In this document: piece after piece, positions 1-6,183 of the stretch | Numbering within the stretch: position 1 is the first letter of the stretch | How the letters are laid out: every line of letters begins with the position of its first letter | Assembly (NCBI GenBank): GCA_945882005.1 | Contig: CAMCWG010000182.1 | Coordinates: 1 to 6,183 of the forward strand | DNA from: Bordetella parapertussis | GTDB taxonomy: Bacteria > Pseudomonadota > Gammaproteobacteria > Burkholderiales > Burkholderiaceae_B | Length of the DNA stretch: 6,183 bases | Direction of reading: 5' to 3' | Notes under the pieces: generated by a model | The model's input: the letters and a program-made list of their open reading frames with translations, nothing else | Told to the model about the DNA's origin: nothing | Database searches by the model: none | Translations under genes and position numbers: made by a program

Positions 1-277
1 CTTCACCAATACCTTCGTTGGCTATCAAGACGAGCGCGACGGACCCGCACTAGAACTCACCTACAACTGGGATACGTCGTCTTACGATCTCGGCACCGGT
101 TACGGTCACATCGCATTACAAGTCGAAAACGCCTACGAAGCCTGTGATCGCGTCCGCGAATTAGGCGGAAAAGTCACCCGCGAAGCAGGTCCGATGAAAC
201 ATGGTTCGACAGTGATCGCTTTCGTAGAAGATCCTGACGGCTACAAGATCGAATTCGTTCAAAAGAAATTTGACTAA
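1..277 (+). CDS. gloA: Lactoylglutathione lyase (glyoxalase I), 3' part only
   Basis: This is the C-terminal 91 residues of glyoxalase I, read in frame from base 2 to the TAA at 275-277. The enzyme isomerises the hemithioacetal of methylglyoxal and glutathione to S-lactoylglutathione, the first step of cytosolic methylglyoxal detoxification. The match to the family is strong from memory of E. coli GloA (135 residues): ELTYNW near base 53, YGHIAL near base 101, REAGP, then [15 protein letters not shown]. Three of the four metal ligands of the family are visible: Glu (53-55), His (107-109) and Glu (251-253). The first His ligand would lie in the missing N-terminal 40 or so residues. The gene is cut by the window edge, not broken. 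Glycerate kinase follows after 32 bp on the same strand, so co-transcription is plausible but unproven. Confidence 0.95.
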   Translation, partial: FTNTFVGYQDERDGPALELTYNWDTSSYDLGTGYGHIALQVENAYEACDRVRELGGKVTREAGPMKHGSTVIAFVEDPDGYKIEFVQKKFD

Positions 278-309
278 GCTCATTGCCTCAGTCTGACACT
301 GCGACCTTC

Positions 310-1455
310 ATGAAAATCGTCATCGCTCCAGACTCGTTCAAAGAGTCTCTCTCAGCACCCGAAGTCGCTTTGGCGATCGAACGCGGCATCAAACGCGCGC
401 TTCCCCAAGCGACGGTCGTGCGCGTCCCTATGGCCGATGGCGGGGAGGGAACGGTTGAAGCAGTGCTCGGAGCAACCACGAGCGAACGTCGCGTCAACAC
501 CGTGCTTGATGCCCTGGGACGTCCAATTCAAGCCACTTGGGCTCGGCTGCCTGAGGATACAGCGGTTATTGAAATGGCGTGCGCCGCCGGCTTAGAACAC
601 ATCAAGCCTACCGAACGCGACCCCATGCATGCAACCAGCTACGGTGTCGGCGAACTCATACGCTATGCGCTGGACTCGGGCGCACGACATATCGTGCTGG
701 GCCTGGGCGGCTCAGCGACGAACGATGCTGGCGCCGGAATGCTCGAAGCACTGGGCTTACGACTGCTCGACCAACATGACAAACCTCTTATCCGAGGTGG
801 ACTAGCGCTCGCGCAACTCGCAAAACTGGATGCCAGCGCACTCGACCCACGACTGGCGAACGTTCGTGTGACGATCGCTTCTGATGTGAACAACCCCTTA
901 TGCGGCACTAAAGGCGCCTCAGCGATCTTCGGACCACAAAAGGGAGCAACCCCAGATCAGGTAAGAGCGCTTGATGCTGCGTTGAATCATTTTGCGGATG
1001 TCTGCGCTCAAACACTTGGTCGCGACATGCGTCATGCGCCAGGTTCCGGAGCCGCAGGAGGCTTGGGGTTTGCTGCACACGCCTGGTTGCGCACTACATT
1101 TAAACCAGGTGCCGAGGTTGTCGCAACGATCGGCGGCTTAGCGCATGCCGTACAAGGTGCAGATTTAGTCATCACTGGCGAGGGACGGATGGATGCGCAA
1201 ACCCTGTTGGGCAAGACACCCATGGGTGTTGCCCAGATCGCTAAACAGGCAGGCGTTCCCGTCATTGCAATCGCAGGATCGCTAGGAGACGGATATCAAG
1301 CTTTATACGAAGCGGGCATTCATGCCGCATTCAGTCTGGCTTCGGGGCCTTGCACCCTTGCTGACGCGTGTCAGCAAGCCGCCGCTTTGCTTGAAGATCG
1401 CGCACAAGACATCATGCGCGTATGGCTTGCCAGTCGTCTAGCCGCGAATGCCTGA
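310..1455 (+). CDS. Glycerate kinase (GlxK/GarK-type, glycerate 2-kinase family)
   Basis: ATP-dependent cytosolic kinase that phosphorylates D-glycerate; E. coli GarK and GlxK give 2-phosphoglycerate. It links glyoxylate/tartronate, glucarate or serine-derived glycerate to lower glycolysis. The 381-residue length from the ATG at 310 equals that of the E. coli enzymes as I recall them. Visible family motifs are the N-terminal [23 protein letters not shown] (41-48), [11 protein letters not shown] (131-141), SDVNNPLCG (191-199), [10 protein letters not shown] (245-254) and [18 protein letters not shown] (289-306). I chose ATG 310 over the in-frame TTG at 283 because the conserved family N-terminus begins there, although no good Shine-Dalgarno is visible before it. 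It follows gloA by 32 bp and its last 18 bp overlap the 3' end of rsmA on the opposite strand. The paralogue (garK versus glxK) cannot be decided from sequence alone, so no symbol is given. Confidence 0.93.
   Translation: MKIVIAPDSFKESLSAPEVALAIERGIKRALPQATVVRVPMADGGEGTVEAVLGATTSERRVNTVLDALGRPIQATWARLPEDTAVIEMACAAGLEHIKPTERDPMHATSYGVGELIRYALDSGARHIVLGLGGSATNDAGAGMLEALGLRLLDQHDKPLIRGGLALAQLAKLDASALDPRLANVRVTIASDVNNPLCGTKGASAIFGPQKGATPDQVRALDAALNHFADVCAQTLGRDMRHAPGSGAAGGLGFAAHAWLRTTFKPGAEVVATIGGLAHAVQGADLVITGEGRMDAQTLLGKTPMGVAQIAKQAGVPVIAIAGSLGDGYQALYEAGIHAAFSLASGPCTLADACQQAAALLEDRAQDIMRVWLASRLAANA
1357..1378. repeat. Perfect 9-bp inverted repeat (hairpin) inside the 3' end of glycerate kinase
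   Basis: The arms CTTGCTGAC (1357-1365) and GTCAGCAAG (1370-1378) are perfectly complementary and are separated by the 4-base loop GCGT. The hairpin lies about 75 bp before the glycerate kinase stop and about 60 bp downstream of the rsmA stop as read on the - strand. No T-run follows on either strand, so it is not a canonical intrinsic terminator. It could act as a 3'-end stabiliser or pausing site for the rsmA transcript, or it could be chance within codons for LADACQQ. The structure is seen directly; any function is inference. Confidence 0.5.
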
Positions 1456-2223
1456 ACTGGCCAAAGCGTCCGCCATCCCTACAAAGCCCAACACAGACAC
1501 CTGCTCTGCACGCCAGGTCGGAAGAACGCCAAGCGTCTCCCAAGGGATCAAGGCAGTCCACTCTCCCATCACACCGCGAAGCATTTTGCGGCGCTGAGAA
1601 AAGGCGCGCTGCACAACGGCTGCGAACAGTTTTTCATCGAGAGCTCGCAATCGCTCATTTCCACGAGGGATCATTCGAACAATTGCAGAGGTCACACGCG
1701 GAGGTGGATCAAAAGCTTCGGGGGCCACATCAAATAGCTTATGTATCTGGTAGCGATATTGCAACATCACACTGAGCCGACTGTATTCCGAGCTGCCAGG
1801 CTCTGCCACCATTCTGTCCACCACTTCACGCTGAAGCATAAAGTGCTGATCTCGAACCTGATCGGCACACTCCACAAGCGCAAAGAGCAAAGGGCTAGAA
1901 ATGTTGTAGGGCAAGTTGCCGACAATACGCAAGCCGGAACCAAACTGGGTAAAGTCCACGTGTAGCGCATCCGCCTCGACCACACTCAATCGCTCAGCAG
2001 AAAACCGCTGCCTAAGGCGCGCCGCCAGGTCGCGATCAATTTCTATCGCAGTGAGCTTATCAAGCTGATCAAGCAGCGGAGCTGTCAGAGCAGACAGACC
2101 CGGTCCGATTTCAATCATAGCGTCGTCACGCCTCGGTGCGATCGCCCTCACGATGGCATCCACCACGGCCAAATCAACCAGAAAATTCTGGCCAAAGCGT
2201 TTGCGCGCCTGGTGTGCAGTCAC
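1438..2223 (-). CDS. rsmA: 16S rRNA (adenine(1518)-N6/adenine(1519)-N6)-dimethyltransferase
   Basis: RsmA (KsgA) uses S-adenosylmethionine to dimethylate the two adjacent adenines in the helix 45 loop of 16S rRNA late in 30S assembly; its loss is linked to kasugamycin resistance. The 261-residue protein has the family signature [10 protein letters not shown] (6-15), SAM motif I IEIGPG (37-42), the acidic AIEID (59-63), EADAL (83-87), the catalytic NLPYN (103-107), FDPPPRV (171-177) and the C-terminal SQRRKMLR (209-216). E. coli KsgA is slightly longer, about 273 residues. The start is the GTG at 2223. No further upstream start is possible, because the surA TAG lies in the same frame just one codon (CGC) before it. 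An AGGA lies 8 bases upstream of the GTG. The gene is the last of the lptD-surA-rsmA run and its stop lies inside the convergent glycerate kinase gene. Confidence 0.96.
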   Translation of the reverse strand: MTAHQARKRFGQNFLVDLAVVDAIVRAIAPRRDDAMIEIGPGLSALTAPLLDQLDKLTAIEIDRDLAARLRQRFSAERLSVVEADALHVDFTQFGSGLRIVGNLPYNISSPLLFALVECADQVRDQHFMLQREVVDRMVAEPGSSEYSRLSVMLQYRYQIHKLFDVAPEAFDPPPRVTSAIVRMIPRGNERLRALDEKLFAAVVQRAFSQRRKMLRGVMGEWTALIPWETLGVLPTWRAEQVSVLGFVGMADALASSGIRG

Positions 2224-2226
2224 GCG

Positions 2227-3765
2227 CTAGTTCCTGTTCAGCCGTTCTGTTTTCTCAAGGCGGTTGTCAATATAAGACTGATTTCGTACACGCTGCAACC
2301 ACGCATCGAACTCCACGTCAGAACGCTGAATAAATAGTCTCTGACGGACTTGATTACGCAAAAACTGATCAGCCATATCTTGCGTGCGACGAGCCTCTAC
2401 GAGAATCAAGTGCCACCCAAACGGGCTCTTGATAGGCTCACTTACCTCTCCTATCTTCAAGGCATTCATGGCCTTCTCAAATGGAGGAACGGTTTCGCCT
2501 GGATTCACCCAGCCCAGATCACCACCCTGCGGCGCTGACGTATCGTTGGAGAAGCGCTTAGCCAAATCACTGAATGACTCCCCTCCTTGGACAATACGCT
2601 GCCGTATGTCAGCCAACCGTTGACGCGCAATATCGTCTGTCATCACAGCTGAACTCTTCAACAGGATATGACGGGCTTGCGTTTGCTGGACGGGCATCGG
2701 CCCTTTCGGCAGCTGAGTATCTGGTCCTGTCGGTGCAGGAGGCGGGGGTGCTTGTTGTGCTTGCGGTGGAGGCTGACCACCGGCGCGGCCCACTACTTTC
2801 AGGATATGAAAACCATTTGGACTTTGAATGATATTACTGACGCGGCCATCGGGAACATTCGCAACCGCCTTGAGGAAAAGGTCTGGCCAGCCGTTTAATG
2901 GACGTACACCGAGGTCACCACCAAGACTAGCCTCAGGCCCATCTGATGACGCCTTCGCGACGCTTTCAAAGCTCTCGCCCTTGCGCACGCGCGCCAACAA
3001 ATCCTGCGCTTTTTTACGTAACGCGGCTACCTCATCCGTTGATGACCCTTCAGGCACTCGCACCAAAATCTGCGCAATGCCCATGATTGCTGGCTGCACG
3101 GCTTTGGGCTTAGGCGGCGGCGGAGGTGGGGCTGCTGGAGCGGGGGTTGGCCTCACTACTGGCAAGCCCCCCGCCTCTCGTGCCTTTTGCTCACGTAAAA
3201 AAGCATCTACCTCAGCATCTGTGATCAGGATCGTACGATCGACCACCGTCTGCCTAAGCCGCTCAAGCAACAACTCGCGTCGGATAAGATTTTCGTAGTC
3301 AGACCAAGGTACACCCGAGGCTTGCAGTTGCTGTTTTATTATCGCAACTGTCGCGTTATTGCGCTTTGCAATCGTCTCAATTGCAGTGTTAATCATCGCA
3401 GGCGTGATCTGAATGTTGAGCCTGCGGCCCTCTTGCAATTCAAGCTTCTCAGTGATCAGTCGCTGCAGAACCTGCGGCTCAAGAACGTTATCTGGCGGCA
3501 GCTGTACGCGCTGGCCTGTCAGATCTCGCTTCGCCAAACGCACGCGCGCATTAAGTTCGCGCCGTGTAATCACCTCTCTGTTAACAACTGCAACAATCGT
3601 GTCAGCGTCGCGGTCCGGCCCAGCTGCAGCAGCCTTCGGAGGCGCCGACTGGCGTACCGTCCCCGTCGACGCCGGCTGCGCAGAGACCGAAGCGCACAGC
3701 GTCGCGCCCATACATATACCAATAAGCGCTACCCAACACCGGAAGGTTTTAACTACTTGCATCAT
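2227..3765 (-). CDS. surA: Periplasmic chaperone / peptidyl-prolyl isomerase SurA
   Basis: SurA escorts unfolded outer-membrane proteins, LptD among them, across the periplasm to the BAM complex. The 512-residue protein begins with a Sec signal peptide: hydrophobic core at about 10-25 and likely cleavage after Ala29 in SVSA-QP. The chaperone N-domain covers about 53-190 (IVAVVNREVITRREL near the start). Parvulin domain P1 is about 228-326 (MGIAQILVRVP to GFHILKVVG) and P2 about 363-460 (ARHILLK, GGDLGWVNPGE, SPFGWHLILVEAR). The C-terminal helix (about 461-500) completes the chaperone core. It is longer than E. coli SurA (about 428) mainly because of two proline-rich linkers, at about 202-224 and 327-362. 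Two tandem ATGs (3765 and 3762) could start it. The first overlaps the lptD stop as ATGA; the second sits 8 bases from the Shine-Dalgarno. rsmA follows in the same frame. Confidence 0.95.
   Translation of the reverse strand: MMQVVKTFRCWVALIGICMGATLCASVSAQPASTGTVRQSAPPKAAAAGPDRDADTIVAVVNREVITRRELNARVRLAKRDLTGQRVQLPPDNVLEPQVLQRLITEKLELQEGRRLNIQITPAMINTAIETIAKRNNATVAIIKQQLQASGVPWSDYENLIRRELLLERLRQTVVDRTILITDAEVDAFLREQKAREAGGLPVVRPTPAPAAPPPPPPKPKAVQPAIMGIAQILVRVPEGSSTDEVAALRKKAQDLLARVRKGESFESVAKASSDGPEASLGGDLGVRPLNGWPDLFLKAVANVPDGRVSNIIQSPNGFHILKVVGRAGGQPPPQAQQAPPPPAPTGPDTQLPKGPMPVQQTQARHILLKSSAVMTDDIARQRLADIRQRIVQGGESFSDLAKRFSNDTSAPQGGDLGWVNPGETVPPFEKAMNALKIGEVSEPIKSPFGWHLILVEARRTQDMADQFLRNQVRQRLFIQRSDVEFDAWLQRVRNQSYIDNRLEKTERLNRN
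2232..2235 (-). promoter_or_regulatory. Ribosome binding site of rsmA, within the end of surA
   Basis: On the - strand the sequence AGGA lies 8 bases before the GTG at 2223, inside the last codons of surA. Good spacing supports the GTG as the rsmA start. Its position suggests translational coupling: ribosomes finishing surA would open or reload at this site. Confidence 0.7.
2680..2787 (-). other. Proline/glutamine-rich linker between SurA parvulin domains P1 and P2
   Basis: Codons 327-362 of SurA encode a Gly/Pro/Gln/Ala-rich segment with three prolines at 332-334 and four at 340-343, between the end of P1 and the ARHILLK start of P2. It is low-complexity and predicted disordered by composition. 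It probably acts as a flexible spacer that lets P2 move relative to the core. Confidence 0.7.
3094..3162 (-). other. Polyproline linker between SurA N-domain and parvulin domain P1
   Basis: Codons 202-224 of SurA are Pro/Ala/Lys-rich and include six consecutive prolines (213-218, bases 3112-3129). Runs of three or more prolines are known to stall ribosomes and to need elongation factor P, so efficient SurA synthesis is likely EF-P dependent (inference). The + strand here is strongly G-rich (3113-3150), with many GG steps, so a weak G-quadruplex on the template strand is conceivable. Confidence 0.7.
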
Positions 3766-6183
3766 TCGTACCTTTCAAATTTACTCACACTCGGAACAGG
3801 CGGATTGATTGGCTCATAGTCGGGAATACTTCGCCCGATAATCCCCATCGGGTTTTGACCCAAGTTGCCCAATCCGCCGAGCTCAAGTTGGAAAAATACT
3901 GCGCTGTTTGTTTGATCCACGCTGACCACATAACGCTGAAAAACCACGCGACCTGTCCAGCAGCAATCGCCCTTGTACTCCAGGCCGACCACGCCCTGCG
4001 TTACTTTTGGCATTGCAATGATATTCGATGGATCGAGCACACTCGGTGCATTTACTTTATTAAATGAATAATCCACCCTTCCGATCGAATACCACTTCTT
4101 GGTGAGCGGCCACTGGAAACCAGCGCTCACTTGATTTTGTCCTTGTGGTTGATACAAGGCATCAGGTGGCGGGTTAACCTGGTAGCGATACGACAGAGCC
4201 AGCGTCGCTAGACGCTGAGGCCGCCACCGACTAATGACCTGAGCACGACTGACCTCGCTTCTGTACGGGTTGTACTGAAACAGGGACGACAAATTTAAGG
4301 TATCGGTCAAGGCAGCACTACTACCAACTAGGAACTGCGACTTTGTGTTCGTGCGCGGGACCTGAAACGGCAACGTGACGTACTGATCCTCAAAGTAAAA
4401 CTGCTGCGCAACCGATAGCTGAAAACGTTCAAAACCACTATTTGCGTCAAGCCAGCGGCTAGTCAGTCCTAAGGTCGCCTGGTTTGCATTGGCAATGCGA
4501 TCAAAGCCAGTAAAAATATTTTCCTGAAAAGCCGAAGAGAAACTAAAGTCAGCCATGGTCGTGTCATAGACAGGGAACTGGGACTGATCACGGTAAGGCA
4601 CTCTCAGGTAGTAGGCGCGTGGCTCAAGCGTTTGCAGCGCAGGCTTGCCAAAGAATGTTGTGTCACGCTCGAAGGTCATCCCCGAATCCACGGACATGAT
4701 GGGTAACACACGAGAGTTTGACGACTGCCCGTACCCATACCAGTTCTCAAGGCCATACCATTCAGTCTGGTATTGCGCCACGCTCAATGCAGCTTTAGGT
4801 GTGATGTACCAACCAGGTTGGACGATTGGGTAAGCAATCGAGTTATAGGACAAGGCGCGTTGGCCATCCGGCTTCCAGCGCAGCGACCCCATCGGACCAT
4901 ACGCAAAGCGCTGATCGGTCGGCATTTGAAACTTGGTTAATGTATTTTGACTTTGTAGATCGAAGCCATGGATATCAAAACGCCCACCGTTGATGGTGTA
5001 CTCAGGAACCTTGTTGTACTGCGGCGTGACGAATGTTCCGCTTGGTCGAATGGTTTGAAACGTCACCACCTGTGCCATCGTGTTCCAATACTCGTTGGAC
5101 CAACCGGTCCCCACTTGCCGAGGTAGCGCCGTCACTGTGGCCTGGTTAATCCCGATATTGGCGAAGTCCTTGAAATAGTTGTCGTCCGACACACCACTCG
5201 CGTTATACCCGCCATAGAAACCATTGCCAAAGCGTTGCCCATACTGCGCTGAATACAGCCAGCGATCCTGCCCGGTCTGGATGTCATTTGGCAAGTACGT
5301 GCCGGCAGCGACACCAGAGTAGCTCTCGCCCATGTAGCGGAACTCACCACCTAATTGGGCGCCCCGTTTCGTCATGGTGCGCAACTGCGCGGTCATATCG
5401 TAATTAGGCGCAATATTGAAATAGTACGGCTGGGTGTAATCAAAACCAGTATTAGTCGTATTACCGAAAGTCGGGAGTAGCAAACCACTCTTGCGCTCTT
5501 TCTTGATCGGGAAGGTTAGGTAGGGAGCGGCAAGAATCGGAACATTTTTAAAGTACAGCACACCATTGCGCGCGACACCTTCATTTTCTGCGTAGTCAAG
5601 ATCGAGCTTCTCGGTTTCGATGTACCAAGAGGGCTGCGGACACGGACACCCGCTGTAGGTGACATCCTTCAGACTCATCTGATTCTTATTAAAGACATCT
5701 GCCCACGACCCAACACCAGCGCCGCCGTTTTCAATCCAGAAATTAGGTTGGTCGACACTGGCAGTGCCATCCTCAGAGTTATAGATGATGCTCGTGCCGG
5801 AGATCACATTTCCGTCGCGAATCAAACGTGCATTGGTCTGAGCATCGAGCACGCCGGTCGCTTTGTTGTAGTCAATGTAGTTAGCGCGCAATACCGCGTC
5901 CTGCCTGCGCATTGCCGCATTCCCGAGCATCTGCACATTGCCTTGCGCATTACCCCACATTTCACGAGCCTCAAGAAAACCGGGCATCTGATTTTCAGGC
6001 GGAGCAAACCGATCCAGTTTGGGTGCCACCCTCAAACCCATTAACTGCACTCGGGGTGCTGGCGGCTTTTTGGCCGCTGCAGGCTTAGTGACTGGCTTAG
6101 TGACTGGCTTAGTGACTGGCTTAGTGACTGGCTTAGTGACTGGCTTAGTGACTGGCTTAGTGACTGGCTTAGTGACTGGCTTA
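3762..6183 (-). CDS. lptD: LPS-assembly outer-membrane protein LptD, 5' end beyond the window
   Basis: LptD is the large beta-barrel that, with the lipoprotein LptE as plug, receives LPS from the LptA bridge and inserts it in the outer leaflet. The frame is open from the window edge (first full codon 6182-6180) to the TGA at 3762-3764, giving 806 visible residues. In order these are a KPVT repeat tract (1-32), a Lys/Ala/Pro-rich stretch (33-43), the LptA-like beta-jellyroll (about 45-190, with GNVQMLG and YNSEDGTASV), and the barrel domain (about 190-790, opening with PYLTFPIKKERKSGLLLP and QPYYFNIAPNYD). Cysteines are seen as a CPC motif (179 and 181; bases 5640-5648) and the C-terminal CC pair (740-741; bases 3960-3965) that forms the essential disulphides in E. 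coli. The GTG at 6050 is an internal valine, not the start: the upstream codons continue in frame. The signal peptide is off the window. The stop overlaps the surA start. Confidence 0.95.
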   Translation of the reverse strand, partial: KPVTKPVTKPVTKPVTKPVTKPVTKPVTKPVTKPAAAKKPPAPRVQLMGLRVAPKLDRFAPPENQMPGFLEAREMWGNAQGNVQMLGNAAMRRQDAVLRANYIDYNKATGVLDAQTNARLIRDGNVISGTSIIYNSEDGTASVDQPNFWIENGGAGVGSWADVFNKNQMSLKDVTYSGCPCPQPSWYIETEKLDLDYAENEGVARNGVLYFKNVPILAAPYLTFPIKKERKSGLLLPTFGNTTNTGFDYTQPYYFNIAPNYDMTAQLRTMTKRGAQLGGEFRYMGESYSGVAAGTYLPNDIQTGQDRWLYSAQYGQRFGNGFYGGYNASGVSDDNYFKDFANIGINQATVTALPRQVGTGWSNEYWNTMAQVVTFQTIRPSGTFVTPQYNKVPEYTINGGRFDIHGFDLQSQNTLTKFQMPTDQRFAYGPMGSLRWKPDGQRALSYNSIAYPIVQPGWYITPKAALSVAQYQTEWYGLENWYGYGQSSNSRVLPIMSVDSGMTFERDTTFFGKPALQTLEPRAYYLRVPYRDQSQFPVYDTTMADFSFSSAFQENIFTGFDRIANANQATLGLTSRWLDANSGFERFQLSVAQQFYFEDQYVTLPFQVPRTNTKSQFLVGSSAALTDTLNLSSLFQYNPYRSEVSRAQVISRWRPQRLATLALSYRYQVNPPPDALYQPQGQNQVSAGFQWPLTKKWYSIGRVDYSFNKVNAPSVLDPSNIIAMPKVTQGVVGLEYKGDCCWTGRVVFQRYVVSVDQTNSAVFFQLELGGLGNLGQNPMGIIGRSIPDYEPINPPVPSVSKFERYE
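3771..3776 (-). promoter_or_regulatory. Ribosome binding site of surA, within the end of lptD
   Basis: GAAAGG on the - strand forms part of the last codons of lptD (Glu-Arg). It lies 5 bases before the first ATG (3765) and 8 bases before the second ATG (3762) of surA. The better spacing favours the second ATG, which would shorten SurA by one residue. Confidence 0.65.
6082..6183 (-). repeat. Perfect 12-bp tandem repeat in lptD encoding (Lys-Pro-Val-Thr)n
   Basis: The + strand unit GGCTTAGTGACT occurs eight times without a single mismatch from 6082 to 6177, followed by half a unit to the window end, so the true copy number is unknown. Read on the coding (-) strand in the lptD frame it is AAG-CCA-GTC-ACT, Lys-Pro-Val-Thr. 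It borders a degenerate KPAAAKKPPAP stretch and precedes the LptD jellyroll domain. Because the unit is four codons, copy-number change keeps the frame. The absence of even synonymous differences points to recent expansion or homogenisation by slippage or recombination. Confidence 0.97.

Noticed and set aside
283..309. Upstream TTG start for glycerate kinase, adding nine residues.
   Set aside because: The conserved N-terminus begins at the ATG at 310 and gives the usual 381-residue length; there is no Shine-Dalgarno supporting the TTG.
278..309. Promoter or terminator between gloA and glycerate kinase.
   Set aside because: Only 32 bases, with no -10/-35 pair, no strong hairpin and no T-run visible.
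1457..2200. 13-bp direct repeat CTGGCCAAAGCGT at 1457-1469 and 2188-2200, near both ends of rsmA.
   Set aside because: Both copies lie in coding sequence (codons for DALAS and RFGQN), there are only two, and the second falls in a conserved protein motif. Chance is the simplest explanation; no mobile-element or uptake-signal context was seen.
3229..3240. Perfect 12-bp palindrome GATCGTACGATC inside surA.
   Set aside because: It is mid-gene, codes for a normal part of the N-domain and shows no nearby partner site or promoter. One such palindrome in several kilobases is not remarkable.
2828..3819. Long + strand open frames opposite surA (2828-3298, 3322-3819 and 3413-3808).
   Set aside because: They are antisense shadows of a clearly conserved gene, have arginine/serine-rich low-complexity translations, no family motifs and no convincing ribosome binding sites.
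6082..6183. CRISPR or regulatory iteron array at the right edge.
   Set aside because: Units are 12 bp with no spacers, are contiguous, and translate in the lptD frame as KPVT, so this is a coding tandem repeat.

Overview
The window looks like ordinary chromosome from a Gram-negative proteobacterium. An outer-membrane LPS export gene (lptD), its periplasmic chaperone (surA) and a 16S rRNA methyltransferase (rsmA) lie in the classic lptD-surA-rsmA order. The protein style (SurA with long proline-rich linkers, GlxK/GarK-type glycerate kinase, gloA nearby) and an intermediate GC content judged by eye suggest a betaproteobacterium, possibly Burkholderiales/Alcaligenaceae-like. That placement is inference and was not tested by any search.

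Layout from left to right: on the + strand, the 3' part of gloA (glyoxalase I; its start lies off the left edge), then after 32 bp a complete 381-residue glycerate kinase. On the - strand, reading from the right edge leftward, lptD (its 5' end lies off the right edge), surA and rsmA form a tight operon. lptD and surA overlap in an ATGA. surA and rsmA are separated by a single sense codon and lie in the same reading frame. The two gene sets converge, and glycerate kinase and rsmA overlap by 18 bp at their 3' ends. Coding density is essentially complete; no gene-free stretch exceeds about 32 bp. No tRNA, rRNA, CRISPR array, insertion sequence or clear promoter was seen.

The genes make functional sense together. 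LptD is the beta-barrel that places LPS in the outer leaflet, and SurA is the periplasmic chaperone known to assist LptD folding. RsmA is a ribosome-maturation enzyme commonly co-transcribed with them. In the E. coli arrangement pdxA sits between surA and rsmA; here it is absent. On the other strand, GloA handles methylglyoxal detoxification and glycerate kinase feeds glycerate into lower glycolysis.

The most unusual feature is at the right edge. The N-terminal part of LptD contains at least eight perfect 12-bp tandem repeats encoding Lys-Pro-Val-Thr, in frame and running off the window. This is a recently expanded or homogenised repeat in the periplasmic N-terminal extension of an essential outer-membrane protein. 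I do not see a wholly new biological system here.
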